A stretch of 64,000 bases of DNA. It comes from Pisolithus tinctorius (lineage: Eukaryota > Basidiomycota > Agaricomycetes > Boletales > Pisolithaceae). Positions 1 to 12,218 of the stretch are shown one piece after another. The notes under the pieces are model-generated. The model was not told the origin of the DNA. It saw only the letters and a list, made by a program, of their open reading frames with translations, and made no database searches. Within the stretch, counting starts at the first letter, position 1. Each line of letters starts with the position of its first letter. Where the stretch lies: NCBI GenBank assembly GCA_024663395.1, contig JANFAH010000054.1, positions 1 to 64,000 on the forward strand, in the 5' to 3' direction. The position numbers and the translations under genes are program-made.

Positions 1-134
1 CTTGGCCATGAAAAGTGTACGTATGCTGCTTGTATCCAGGCTGATATGCCGTGCCCCACAAAACTCCTGGTACAGTGCATCTCCACCCTTCAAACATGAC
101 TGAACTTCGACACAGCGCCGAGATCGACATGATT

Positions 135-957
135 CTAGCGTGAGCCTTCAGGATAAGAACATTCAAGTCTCATAAACTTTGGTACTACAATGGCTTCCAT
201 GACTGGCTTGGGGTTGTCGACTGCGAGTTTGAATACCTCACGAAGTGGAATGTGGATACTGTCTGGCAGAAGCGCCCAACCGGTGGATAAACCAGAGAGC
301 AAGAGTATCATTGTTGACTGGGTAGGGATAAATGTGGACTTCGTTGTCTGTCCTCGGCCGCATCTGAGCTTCGGTTCAAGAGTCGTGAGCGTCATGGCAG
401 TTGCAAATTTAGGAGTAGGGAAAGAGTCTTTAAGCTCCAAGTTCCTGAGGGCAGTGGCTTTGTTGGGTAAGAGAAATCGTGGATAGGCGGGCACCTCAGG
501 TATAGGATAAACGAGGACGTGCTTGAGAGAATGAAATGTCAAGTCCTCAAATGCGTGAAGGATTCTTGGTTCTGCGTCTTGTATGTGAAGGCGCTGCCAG
601 CGATCGGCACTGGGGCCAAGGACGTTCAGCCTTTGTATCTTAATCAGTTAAGAGGTATGTGAAAAATTAACAATGAAGACGTTGAGAGGAACATCTCCAC
701 TCCTTGTCAGTTGGGTTTCCAAGAACGCAACAGTACGAGGTAGCAGGGGGCACACCAAAATTTCACACCAGGTTTCCGGAGCGTGGAAGACCACATTCCT
801 TCAGAGCTGTGACACCGTTGACAAAAGTTTTACTGCGGTGTGCTAGCTCTTGAAACTTTTTCCACACGCCGAGAGTCGGCAAGGATTGGAACGTTCTCTG
901 CGGAAGGAGTTCGACAGGGAGTGGATTGATCACAGGAGGTCGTTCCTTGACGAGCAC
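135..957 (-). pseudogene. Decayed F-box/LRR-type protein gene
   Basis: A continuous line of basidiomycete F-box similarity can be read on the minus strand, but it is broken. At the 5' end (about 957-900) is the F-box core INPLPVELL. Next comes the usual 'VSQL-W-RNVVFHAPETW' stretch, in which the expected Trp codon is TGA (801-803). Then follow TRSGDVPLNVFI, an in-frame TAA at 648-650, and the segment DRWQRLHIQDAEPRILHAFEDL running into a leucine-rich C-terminal part that ends near 135. A frameshift also separates the F-box piece from the rest. F-box proteins are substrate receptors of SCF ubiquitin ligases and form large, fast-turning-over families in agaricomycetes. The two stops and one frameshift argue for a pseudogene; an intron could hide the TAA but not the TGA. 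No plus-strand reading of the area makes sense. Confidence 0.6.
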
Positions 958-1717
958 ATTGATCTTGCTTTACTGCGTCTCGATGCCACACCAGCTTCTT
1001 GAAGATCTACGTTCTTTCGGCCAACTTTCGGTCCATTCCAGCCAGTCCAGCCCAGCGCGTGCCCCATCCAATCCGTGCATGATGGGAATGGAAGCACTAC
1101 ATACCAGTGTTAGCACAGTGGAGCATCGCGCGCTCTAAGCCGTACCTAAGGTTCGTCAGCTATGTTGCTGTGTGGTTGAACTTTCCCAACGCCCCCTCCC
1201 CCTATTTTTCTTACTAATCAGGACAGTTACGGCAGTAACATTCAGATCGGGTGTTGTCGGTTGATAGATCCGGCATTAAAAATTGACTTATCTTATCTAG
1301 CGTGACTCGGCAGGCACACTACGGAACTGTTAAGTGGGTTTAAAGGTGGACAACTGTCCTTAAACCAAGTCATGCGCATCAGGGAAGATATCATACTATG
1401 CCTTTTCCAATACTGACAACCACGCAAAACGGTGCTCATACTGGAACATTGTAAGGGAAACGATGGCGTGATGATGTGATGGGTGCTCACATGGACACTC
1501 AAGCTAGGTGGAATGATGATGTGCTGATGATGTACCGTGGTGGAAGGTTTCGTGGTTATAGTTTAGTGGATCATGTCGGTCATGATGATGGTATGGTGGA
1601 TCATGAATTATAGTATAGTAGAAGTGTCGGAACAAGTCAGGGACGAGTCACCTCGGTATGATATCTACACCGCGATGAGTCGGGAAAAAAAACCCAGTCG
1701 ACTACCATTTCATCATC
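958..1717. other. Intergenic region upstream of asparagine synthetase
   Basis: No gene is recognised here. The last 250 bases are rich in short ATGATG/TGGTGG-type repeats and should include the promoter and 5' UTR of the downstream gene. No convincing TATA box was seen. Confidence 0.4.
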
Positions 1718-4095
1718 ATGTGTGGAATCGTTGCTGTCCATGGCCTCACAAACCCTTCTGCAGAACGTGCTCATCTAGTTGCGCTCTCCAAACGCGTCCG
1801 TCACCGTGGGCCCGACTGGTCTGGCTGCTACGTTGGCAAGGAAGCTATCCTCTGCCATGAACGGTTGGCGATCGTCGGTATCGGTATGTGGCCTGCTGCT
1901 TGACCACACAAGTGAGAGCCTTGATCGCGCACCCAGACTCGGGAGCCCAACCTCTCTTCAGCGATGACCGCAAAATTATACTTGCCGTCAACGGAGAAAT
2001 CTATAACCACCTTGCTCTTCGCTCCGGTTTTGGCTCAGATGTCAAATTCAACACTCGCTCCGATTGCGAGGTTATCATCCCTCTTGTATGTTCATCTCTT
2101 TCTGCGTTACTTATGTTTCGGAAAGTTTTCTTGACTATCATTCCAGTACAAAAAATATGATAAAGATCTTTGCGACATGCTGGACGGCATGTTTTCTTTC
2201 GTTCTCCTGGATGAGTCTGTAACACCGACACGCATCATTGCTGCACGCGACCCCATCGGTATCACTACTCTTTACCAAGGCTGGAACTCTAAGAAGCCTG
2301 GCGCAACGTACTTCGCTTCGGAGCTCAAAGCCCTCATAAACGACTGCGATGAGATCATTTCGTTCCCTCCTGGGCATGTGTATGATAGCCGTGACAACTC
2401 CACTACGCGGTACTTCCAGCCTTCGTGGTGGTCCACTGACGACGAGAATGCACCCGTACCAACATCTCCAGTCGACTATACTCTTCTCCGCGAGACACTC
2501 GAAGCGGCTGTCCGTAAACGCCTGATGTCCGAGGTTCCATATGGGGTCCTCCTGAGTGGAGGGTTGGACAGTAGTCTGATCGCTACCATCGCCGCGCGAG
2601 AGACCGACAAGCTAGCCCAGGCACATTTCGAGGCACGTCAGAAGAAGCTGTCTGAATGGTCACCCAGTGGACCGCCTACACCGAAGGATAACTTAAACCA
2701 AAAGGGTATGAAGCTACTTTTTCATGTGCTTTCTACTTGATGTCAAATGTTTTCTCCCCGTAGCCATGCTGGCGACTTGGCCGCAACTCCACTCATTCTC
2801 CATAGGTTTAGAGAACTCCCCAGACCTTTTCGCTGCGCGAAAGGCCGCTGTGTTCCTAGGAACCAAACATCACGAATTCGTCTTTACTGTACAAGAGGGG
2901 TTAGATGCCATACCAGACGTGATACACCATCTTGAGACCTACGATGTCACAACCGTTCGCGCCAGTACGCCTATGTACTTGCTCAGCCGAAAGATCAAGG
3001 CCATGGGTGTGAAAATGGTACTCAGCGGAGAGGGCAGCGACGAGATTTTGGGAGGTACGACGTGTCCCACTGTCAAATCCAAAATACGCCCTAACACGAT
3101 TTAGGGGTACCTGTACTTCCACGCTGCTCCTGACAGCAAATCCTTCCACCAGGAATGTGTTCGCCGAGTCAAGAACCTCCATACCGCCGACTGTCTCCGA
3201 GCTAACAAGTGACCCGATTCTTTTACATTCATCTACGTTCGGTTGACGGTTCTCGTGACAGGTCGACGATGGCTTGGGGTTTGGAAGCTCGCGTACCCTT
3301 CCTTGACAAGAAATTCCTCGAAGTAGCGATGAACGTCGACGCAAAGGAAAAATGTTTTCCAAGGGATCTTCACAGGAATTTGACAGCGATGGTCGCCCAA
3401 AGATGGAAAAGGTAGGCATGCGAACCTTCGTGTATTTTCCTTGTGCACGTTTGTTGATGAGCTTTCTCAGTATATCCTGCGGAAGGCATTCGATTGTGCA
3501 CCAGACGGCAAGGTAAGTCCGCCGTGATTTTGATTGGGAAGCATCGACATCTGACAGGACGCTCGTTAGCCTTACCTCCCTAAGTCCATTTTATGGCGTC
3601 AGAAGGAACAATTCTCGGATGGTGTGGGATATTCCTGGATAGATGGGTAGGGTTCAAATTCTCTCCGCCGACCCTTTGCTCACATGACACCCTCCCTCAA
3701 CAGCATGAAAGATCACGCGGCTACAGTAGTCTCCGACGAGGCATTCGCTAAACGAGCTGAACGTTGGGCGGTGGACACCCCTGACACTAAAGAAGCTTAT
3801 TGGATCCGAGAAATCTTCGAAGGTGGGTTCCGGTCCTGGGCCTGGTGACACTCATTAGGGTACTCACTGACCATGAACTCATTCCCACCAGGTCATTTCC
3901 CCTCAGACGCGGCCGCCAGCACTGCGGTAACGGTGAGTACTAAAGGCCCATCATACATGTTGATCGTTTTGTCTCATCTATATCTCCGTACACAACAGGT
4001 GGATACCACGAGGGGATTGGGGCTGCGCGTCGGACCCCAGCGGACGAAGCGTCAGCATTCACAACGCCGCATATGAAGCGACCGAGTGGAACTAG
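1718..4095 (+). CDS. ASN1: Asparagine synthetase (glutamine-hydrolysing), frame broken
   Basis: The enzyme transfers the amide of glutamine to aspartate with ATP to make asparagine in the cytosol.

The start is fixed by MCGI, because Cys2 is the glutaminase nucleophile once Met is removed. RHRGPD, SELKAL, the PP-loop SGGLDSS, SGEGSDE and the C-terminal RWIPRGDWG block are all present. Exons by eye: 1718-1883, 1937-2085, 2147-2705, 2764-3054, 3105-3208, 3262-3411, 3471-3512, 3570-3646, 3704-3822, 3892-3932, 3999-4095.

Three single-base breaks are needed to keep the conserved frame: one G too many at 3104-3107, one A too few in the A5 run at 3347-3351, and one A too many at 3929-3930. Each break has intact conserved sequence on both sides, so assembly error is as likely as decay. 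Family identity is certain; functionality is not. Confidence 0.88.
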
Positions 4096-4588
4096 GAATA
4101 CGACCATGATCGATTACCTTGTAGACATGTATTTTCCCTCGGTCGAGTCCCTCCGGACCGGAAGTCAATGTGCTGGATTAGAATTAGTGGTTGGAGCTGT
4201 GGTGTGCGTTTGTGGGTGGGTAGAACTACGTAGGGAAATGTACTGTCTGGGTATTTCCGCAAATAGAGTGTTATAAAAAGTAATAGATGGAAAAACAAGA
4301 CCAAAATCAATCAATGAGAGTGTTGTTGTTGAGGTATCATCAAACAAGGGAGGGTACCAACTGACTGAGCAGTAAAAGGAAACGCAGTTGTAGTAACAGT
4401 CGAGTTGGATGAAGGAGCGTGTCGGCCATGATGCAAACGGAAAGGACGGGATATCAGGTGTAATTAAGGCAATGGGAGAGGTGTGGCCAGTCAAGAAAAC
4501 GCCGAGAGAGCGAGAGCGAAATGATATGGAAATGAGGAAACAAAAGGGTCCTGGACGCCACTAGCGAAAAACACACTCGTCCAGCACT
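4096..4588. other. Convergent 3' flank between two genes
   Basis: This interval lies between the stop of the plus-strand asparagine synthetase and the stop of the minus-strand RhoGEF. It should hold both 3' UTRs. No coding or RNA gene was seen. Confidence 0.5.
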
Positions 4589-7500
4589 CTACAATTGATT
4601 CAGGGTCGGATCCTGAATAGTGATTTGCCGGTATAGATTCAAAGCGGAGTCTTCCGATGCAACAGGTGAAGCTTGGGATTTGTTGTTGTCATTATTGCCG
4701 CTACCATTGTTAGTCGCGGGTAGGTTATCAGGCCGCGCCGTAGTTGCGCTTGTTTGAGAGGTCTGGCGTTGTCGCTTAGGAGGATTAGCAGGGTATGACC
4801 GAACACTCGTGCCCCACGCAGGCCGCGTGACCGTGGCTTTGACAGATTGACTGTCGTCAGAAGGATTGACACGGGTCCTCGTACTTGTAACAGTTGGTGC
4901 TCTCCTGGTGCCAGGACGGAGTGCAGGTGCTTGGTCAGCGGACATTAGCCGTGTGCCAAACTTGGCGTTGGCAGACGATTCTCGGGCGTACGACGTCCCT
5001 CCAGGGGATACGCGACGCGATGGTCCGCCGACACCGGGTTGCTTAGGCTTCAGGACTGGTTTTTGGAGCGTGATCTTGTCAGCGCCCCAATAGGAGAAAC
5101 TCATTTTGCTCTTTTTATCTGAGTCATCGGAGTCGTTGTCGTCGTCATCGTCATCAGGAAGGGGTATGATCTTAGGCTTATTAGACGAGTGCGCTTCCGC
5201 CTTGGACCGCACAACACTAAGGAAAAACGTATGGGTAGGTCACAGATATTAGAAATAGAAAACCGGGCTGCTTACTCTTCCATAGCGACGACACCTTCCT
5301 TGGGTTGGACAACGTCCCCTATTGCCCAAGTTTCAATCTACACAATCTTGGTCAGTGACAAACACCATACAGACAAACACACGCTCACTTTTATGAACTT
5401 GTACAAGTTGCGGGGCTTAGTATGCGAGTTCCGACGTCCTGTAGTCGCATACTTCGTTTTGCCCTGCATGTCTGGTAATGAGTTGGTTCGAGAGTTGGTG
5501 GAAGATACTAAAGGCAGTGATGTCGTCCCCGTACGCTGGCATTTCAGTACCACATCATTGAAGACTACCAACCACAAGTCCTTCTTTCCTCCAATACCAG
5601 AGCCAGACCCGAGCACATCGCTCAGCCTGCGAAGCGAAGTCTTGCCCTTCACATTCTTGTTCGCGATTGCTGGGGGTGGACTCGATCCCTTTGGACTGCC
5701 TGACGTGGTATCTCGTCCTACTGCGAACAATTGTCTCTCTTCTATGAGCAGTCGAGCAGGTTTCGGTATCGCGAGTTGTTTGACCTTGTCCAACCCTTCA
5801 ATCCGGGCGAACACATCTCTGGTCTTATCCCGATCTTCCTTCTGGATTTTCTCGTCTTCGATGCTCCTTACAATCGTCTCGATCTCCGCTACCATCTGTA
5901 GCGAGCTCTCGTACTCGAAAGTACTAGGGTCGGTGTGGAAGAGGAGGTTTTGGAAGAGGAGCGGGTACTTGAGCAGCCGCTGAAACGGCTTCGACAGGGA
6001 GATGGCGAGACCAGTCTCACCCTTCTCGCATGCGAGCTCTTCCAGCCGCTGCAGACTCTTGCACACCTTCAGCCATTCCGCGGCGTCCTGATTTTTGGTT
6101 TCTTCGCCTCGCTGGCGGTCGAAAGTGCATTGTCAACCTGTTCGAGCGCACGCTCGAGGTGGAGAACGTAAGTCGCGTAGCCCTGAAATATGTGCGACTG
6201 TTGGCGGATAAATTGAGTACATAGATGCACAGGAATAAATGCAAACGTACGTTCGAGACGAATACATCTGCCAAGGATCGCACAAGGGGGTATTGCTCGT
6301 CGTATCGTTTTTCTGAGCCCTTCACTGAGTTTGGTATGCCCTTCCAAAACGCCGCTCTCAACGACCTCCAGACATATGCGCAAATCTTCCGGAAGAAGGT
6401 GTGGAGGGACCAAACCCTGCAGCACGGTATCCGGCCCCGTTTGCGACCGTTTGAACCTCCGTAGGACACGGGCAGTATGTATGGTTGGCGTTGTCTTAGT
6501 ACTGTCCTTCCTATTTCTATCCTTATCTCTTGCAACATCCCTGTCACAATCGTGTTCTGCCACAGATTGCCTCCCCAGCGAATGCGTGGACATTGCCGCT
6601 TGGTTGATGCGCGCACGCTGACCGGCAGGTATGGACACGTGTGAACGCGAGGGGAAGGGGACTGTCTCCTTTGTTTTTCCGTTCTTACCGGCAGCAGCAG
6701 ATGCTGTACGATAAGGTGAGCGGGGATGACTGTGCTTCGCCGCGACTTTAGCGTGGTTGCCCTGATGCCCGTGCACGTGCTCGGTGTCGTCGTCGTCCGT
6801 GTCCATGGACTCTCCATCAATATTTGGAGTGGTCAATGCGAGGGATTTAGTATCTGGTGCTTGCGGCGAGGGGCCCTCGTTACGGAAACCCGTTGGGGAC
6901 ATGAAACGTGCAGCTATGGGTGGGAGGGTATCCATGGAGTCCTGGGTTGCCTCGAATCTGGAGGGAGCGATTGAATAGTCATCGTAGTCGTAAGGTGTGG
7001 GGGAGGTAGCTGGTGGTGTTGCAAATGGATGTAGGAGCGGATCGATGAAGGTTTCCTTCATTTTCTGCAAGTCACAGACATATCTGTGTGGGTCGCGCGG
7101 AGAAGCACGGCATGAGTCTACCTGGAATTTACAAGGGATGCAACTCGTGATAAGAAACATACCGCTCTTCGCTAGCGACGATCTCCCAGAGGACCTCCTG
7201 TCTGGTCCGTTCGCGGGGACCGAGGTTGCTGACAAGATCATCCTCGGCGCCCTCACTCCACGAGGAAACCGCAAGGATACGGGTACTGGATACGGACATT
7301 TGGGAGAAGGGGGTTTGGGAACGCACAGAGACTGGATATGGCGATGGGGCTGTGCGTGTTGATGTTGCTTTGATGCTCGGTGCTGCGGTAGTTGTAGTCA
7401 CAGCAGGGGGTGGAGCGGCTGCGGGGGATGTGGTGGTGGTGGTTGACTTGGAAGTAGCGTCTGTACGTGTGTTTGATGTGGCGGTAGAAGTAGAACCACG

Positions 7501-8253
7501 CGTGTCCTTGCCATGTGCTGCTTGAAAACGAGCGAGGGCGGTTTTCGACGGAGCGCCTGCAGATGGCTGCAGTGACAATCCGGTATTGGCGGATTTGTTG
7601 GTCTCTGGAAGAGGCTGTGTCGTCGAAAGTCCCAAGGGCGTTTGCGGGGGGGACAGGAAGGCGACCTTTTTCTGCGTGTCCGTGGTGGTGGTGGTAGTGC
7701 TTACCGAACCGTTGGATGACTTGAGTGCACTGGATTTAACGGCAGGATCTGTTGGGTCTGCAGGGTTGGGGACGGGAGAAGACACGGGGAGGCCGACGCC
7801 GCTGTCATTGTCTGCGTCATGGGGTTCTTCGATTGGTGGGAGAGGCCGGGCAGACAAGTCCGGCAGGGGTTTCGTGGACGCAATTGAGGAAGGGGTGCCC
7901 GCAGCACTGGTTCCAGTGGTTCCGGCGCTGGTAGACCGCTGGATCTGGCTTGGAGTGATGCTTGGAGAGGAGGACGAGAGACGTTCCTGTCTGCTCTCCG
8001 GGCGACTGTGAGCTTGGTGTGAGGGCGGCCATTCTCGTAGCGGGGGTAGTTGGGCGAGCTCCTTCTTGCGGGTGAGCGGAGTGGCATTGGGCGACTGGGA
8101 GTTGGTGGACGAGCTGAGGGTTGTGGTGTCGCTGCGGTCGCGGACGAACAGGGAGTCTCTGTCCTTTTCCTTGTCCTTGTCCTTCTCTCTGTCCTTGTCC
8201 CTGTCTTTGTCTTTCGAGAGGCCCCGGTTGAACCTGTTGAGAAACGCTTTCAT
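4589..8253 (-). CDS. Dbl-homology (RhoGEF) protein with PH-like region
   Basis: The protein is a predicted guanine-nucleotide exchange factor that would activate Rho/Cdc42-type GTPases in polarity and cytoskeleton control.

It starts MKAFLNRF, followed by a Lys/Asp run (DKDRDKDREKDK) and a long Ser/Thr/Pro-rich region. The DH domain begins near RQEVLWEIVASEERYV and contains DLQKMKETFIDPL and KPFQRLLKYPLLFQNLL, the hallmark of DH helix CR3. A PH-like stretch with KKDLWLVVFNDVVLKC comes next, then an acidic, disordered tail. Exons: 8253-7163, 7083-6251, 6197-5389, 5337-5276, 5216-4589 (about 1140 residues).

Two compensating single-base breaks lie inside the DH domain: one T too many in the T5 run at 6308-6312 and one too few at 6092-6096. 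DH sequence is recovered on both sides. The exact GTPase target cannot be told. Confidence 0.85.
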
Positions 8254-8572
8254 GGCCAGCAGGCCGTGAATGACTGGTGGACTGAGTTGACAAGCTGGTG
8301 CTAGTGAGAAGTCAGAGTTAAGCGCCCTGGTCTACGCAGCTAGTCTCGACGGCGACGACGGCGACTGCGAAGAGCGCTTGCACTGACGATTTTACAGGTT
8401 CGCGTGGAACCGCCACACTCGAAGACGTACAACCAACGAAATCCGGACTGGACCTCGTGTTACCAGCACGACCTAAGCTGGGGTCTTATCAAAAGCCAAT
8501 CGTCCTCGTGTCTCAGTCATATATCATCGACATCCATCAGCATACCAGCCATATATCGCTGCAACGGCCGAC
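8254..8572. promoter_or_regulatory. Divergent promoter region, RhoGEF / methyltransferase
   Basis: This 319-bp gap separates the start codons of a minus-strand and a plus-strand gene, so both promoters must lie in or near it. Apart from short C/T-rich stretches just before the plus-strand ATG, no clear core-promoter element was seen. Confidence 0.45.
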
Positions 8573-9629
8573 ATGCCCTCTGACTCGCCCCTTCCTGCTC
8601 ACCAAACAAAGCACCTTCCCACCCTCACTTACCCCTTCATCTACTCCACTTTCTACCTAGCCCAGTCCTCCGACGGCACCAGCAATGGCACCGCCCTCTG
8701 GCTCGGCGCTCAGCTCCTCTCCGCCTACTTGGCTGCCGAGCTCAAGGACGTGCACCTCAAGACAACACGTCCACGAGCAGTGGAGCTGGGCAGCGGGATT
8801 GGCCTCACGGCGTGCGCACACCTTTATTCCCCTTCCGTGAAACGACAGTCTGACCCTGGTCTTTTTCGATATGTGCCTCCCGCAATATGTCCGTTCCTTT
8901 CATACAAAAACGGGTTACAATGGCTGCTTTCACCGCCATCTGATCAACGTCCTATTCTCCACATGTTCATACAACACGTGTCGGACACTCCCGGAGCTGA
9001 TGCCGGTCGTCATGATCTATATTAATCATTACCTCGATCCACCTCTTACCCAATCCAGTCTTGCGTTGGCTTCGCTAGGCTACGATGTCCTTGCTACCGA
9101 TACCGCCTACGTTTGTGATTCAGTGCTCCGCAATAACATCAGAACAAACCTGCCACACCTCCACTCGACTCGTGTTGGTACCGTCCAGGTGCGCGCACTC
9201 GATTGGCTTGTTAGCAGTGATATGTGGAACTGGGATGATCCATTGTCTATCACCCCTGCCACTCAGTCAAACGAGGGGCCTAAAGCAAGTGGGGTCGGGG
9301 AGACGTTGCGTCCGCCTTTCGACTTGATTGTATCCAGTGATACCCTCTACGACGAATCACTCATCGACCCGCTCTTTGCCACTTTGCAAGCGCTCTGTAA
9401 TCAAGGGCGTGACGCGACGTCCTCCTTACCGAACAAGCCCCCGGTCATCCTCATCGCCCTGGAACGCCGCGACCCTGCTCTGATCAGCACTGCCCTAGCA
9501 CGTGCACCAGTTCCTCTGGTGCAAGTGCCAACCAAGAAGCTCAAAAAAGCCCTCGATCGATCTGGCATTCAATGGGATGGTGCCGATTGGGATGGGGTTG
9601 AAATTTGGAGAGGTGTTGGGCGACTTTAG
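8573..9629 (+). CDS. Class I SAM methyltransferase, family 16 (NNMT/METTL21-like)
   Basis: Two exons (8573-8811 and 9059-9629) give 269 residues. Motif I reads VELGSGIGLTA across the splice junction, the usual SAM-binding loop. Motif II ends in VLATD, and the post-motif FDLIVSSDTLYD resembles the catalytic D-x-x-Y/Y-x-x-x motif of the lysine-methylating family 16 enzymes. The upstream ALWLGAQLLSAYL matches the W-x-a-x-x-L-a-x-y-L signature of that family. Members methylate lysines of translation factors or chaperones in the cytosol; the substrate here is unknown. The 247-nt intron is several times longer than its neighbours and could hide an extra exon, but the joined frame is clean. The gene is divergent from the RhoGEF. 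Confidence 0.78.
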
Positions 9630-11931
9630 AGTTCGCGCATGTGTCTTGGTGTTCCTCCGCGAACATAACCGAAAGATGACGCGGTGACGTTCTGAGCCAC
9701 CGTGACGTAGAATATCGCCCACGCCTGTGAAAATGCATTTCAAACTTCTGGTGCGGACGGCAAATACTTGTCACTCCAACACTCGTGATTCGCTAGCCTA
9801 CGAGTCATTACCGTGTCCAATCGTGTTGTGCCTGCTGTGAGATACAATCACTACCTTCGCAGCGGGATTATTCGCGGATCGCTCTAGGCCCAATCTTGGC
9901 TCACCTTCATGTCATAGACAAAAAAAGCTGTGGTTGTGGCAGACACGTACCACACTGGTGACATACAAGTACCACGTACTTCCATCCAGGAGAATGTGTA
10001 AGTGACGTTGTACACCCTAAAAGAACCATATGCTCCCCCGCACCACCTGCATGTTTTCTGCCCGAAGGGTGGTCTGCACGAGGCTGGAGGTGCCGACTTG
10101 ACAGAAACTAGTTCTATACAGATCGCCCCCAAACGTGCGCAGAGCAGGGACATTGGCAGGGCCTGTTCGATGACCATCTCCCTGAATTTATGAAAGTGTG
10201 AAGTTAGTAGATGTGTGCACAACCCTCCAGCGATGCATGAGGTGGACAGGGGTCAAAGTTTAGGCTGGCGGCCCGCTAGTACCATCTCCTACCGCGGAAT
10301 CCGTGTTGGTTAAAGATGTACCAAAGGAGATATGTGATGACAGACCAGCGTAAGAAGTTCAATTCAATTGTTCGAACGCACCTCCGTTTGTCAGTCAATT
10401 CTGGTATGTACTCTTGGGGAAGGATATGAACGTGTGCGTGAGGCCCCGCTTCGCATTAAGTTGTGCGACTTAATAAGCAGAAATGTACCGCCGGGAAACA
10501 ACTCTGGGTATTGATTGCAACTTTGGGCTTGGCCGCCCTTTTGGTGAGGGGGTTGGGGGAGAATCTCCCGCACCCTAAAGCAACCGCGGGGGGTCGGATA
10601 GCTAGTCTCCAGTACTCGCAGCCTAGCCGAATTGTACAGGATCGCAAATCTACGCCCGACCTTTGCTGCACAGGACAAATCCAGTGATGTACTGACAGAG
10701 ATCTTTCAATTTGGTCACATTAGGCAAGGCGATATGTAAGCCTATAATGGTGGTATCTTCAACCCTCTGGGCCAGACATTGATATTGGACGGAGACATGT
10801 TGCCCACAGTGGAGAGTGCTTTGTCGAACGGGAGCTTATCGTGAGTGCTACCGCCAGAATGAAAACGAGTACGTATCCAAACGAGTGTTATATGTACTTC
10901 CCTCGGTTTCGGATTCGGAGGACTGGTGAGGTTGCGCTAATTCTTTTCCAAATCACCACTGGAGACCCCGCGGGGTGCCTTCGAGGGACTATCGCCTGGG
11001 ACTCGCCCTGTTCGCTGGCTCCGGGAAGTTGCATCAAAAACCCTCAATTGGCAAGGAAATCCCGTTACCCTGCATCTTATCTTTGGGTGCGCAGTGCACA
11101 CGAAGATAGCTGTGCATTCAAGGAAGGGAGAATGTATCCTAGAAAGGAATATCACCACGTGGAGTAGCCGGTGGGCATCTAGACAGAGCTCGTCCGTTGT
11201 GCCGGACAGCACTCCAGCTATCCCAACAACGCCCAGGTACCTTGAAACAACCCTCTGCCCTACTAATTAGTCCCTCAGACGGCCTGAAACACACCAGGAT
11301 TACGTAGTAGCCTGTGCGTTGCCTGAGCACATCATACCACCTGATCTTAGGTACCAGACTAGCCCTCGTAGACTGAACGTCCCCGGCGTGGGCTGTTCTA
11401 CATTGCATCGGGGATTGGCATCTTGGCATCATCGGCCCTATTCTTCCTCCTGCGTCCGAGTGACCGTGGCTGGCCCATTGCCATGTACATGAGTCCGTCA
11501 TGATCCCGTCAAGGAGATGAGTTCTCTTGAATGCATTAGCCTGTATCTTCCGATAGAACTCATTTCTGGTTGTATATCCAATGGTCAAATTTCCTTGTTC
11601 AAAATTTTGGGAGTCCGAATAGCCGAAGCCATTCGGCAACTCAGAACTAATAACAAAACATGTTTTTCCAGAAATGGAAGTCTCGCTCTGCGGGTGTGGC
11701 GGTGGCGAGGCTACAGCTTACGCGTCGCCGGAGGCCATAAAAGATAGACCTTGCCTCTGCACCCCCACCTGCCCAGCAGCTCAAACACCTCTGCTTGCAT
11801 CTTGGCCCCACCCTTCGACCGTCCCTCACACCTTTCAGTGAATCTGTCCGTTTCCCACTGTTTCTTATGCTTATGCTCATGAACGCTTGCGTCATTCTTA
11901 ATCTAGGTCTCCGCATCGCCGGATACACATC
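9630..11931. other. 2.3-kb region without a recognised gene
   Basis: Open frames here (up to 166 codons on the minus strand at 11139-11639) show no recognisable domain or coding character, and no plausible spliced gene was found. The last 200 bases should be the promoter of the AN1 gene. Confidence 0.35.
11736..11743 (+). promoter_or_regulatory. TATA-like box upstream of the AN1 gene
   Basis: CATAAAAG lies about 190 bp upstream of the AN1 start codon and is followed by C/T-rich DNA typical of fungal transcription start regions. Its position fits a core promoter if the 5' UTR is 100-150 nt long. The role is inferred. Confidence 0.35.
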
Positions 11932-12218
11932 ATGGCTGCCAAGAAACGTTGTCAACTTCAAGCTGAGACTCCATGCAACTCTGCAGTTCTTCGCATAGTC
12001 GGACAGTGTCCCCACTGCCGTGCAGAGTTCTGCGGTGTAGTATGTGCCAATATTTTTAGCGGTCGTATGACTTGACCTCATGCTGAATTCTATAGCACCG
12101 CTTGCCCGAACACCACAACTGCAACAAACTCGAAGACTGCAGACAACAGGCCTTTGAAAGGAACAAGGCCAAACTTGAGAGTGAACGAACCGTGGCCCCA
12201 AAGATGGCCATGGCATGA
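11932..12218 (+). CDS. Small AN1-type zinc-finger protein (76 aa)
   Basis: Two exons (11932-12039 and 12096-12218, intron 56 nt) encode 76 residues that are almost entirely one AN1 finger. The ligand pattern is visible: two N-terminal cysteines (KRC...TPC), QCPHC, EFCGV, then HRLPEHHNC split by the intron. The last part, C-x2-H-x5-H-x-C, is the AN1 hallmark. The tail is basic and helical-looking (QQAFERNKAKLESER). AN1 proteins usually link ubiquitin, Cdc48 or proteasome functions under stress; single-finger mini-proteins of this kind are little studied. Neither exon is long enough to be found as an open frame, and a 200-codon minus-strand frame overlaps it, so it is easily missed. Confidence 0.83.

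Noticed and set aside
6017..6820. 267-codon minus-strand frame overlapping the RhoGEF
   Set aside because: It is an alternative frame of the DH region; the DH motifs lie in the other frames once the two single-base breaks and the intron are allowed for.
9884..10222. 112-codon minus-strand frame with hydrophobic patches
   Set aside because: No domain, no splice partners and no promoter; judged a chance frame.
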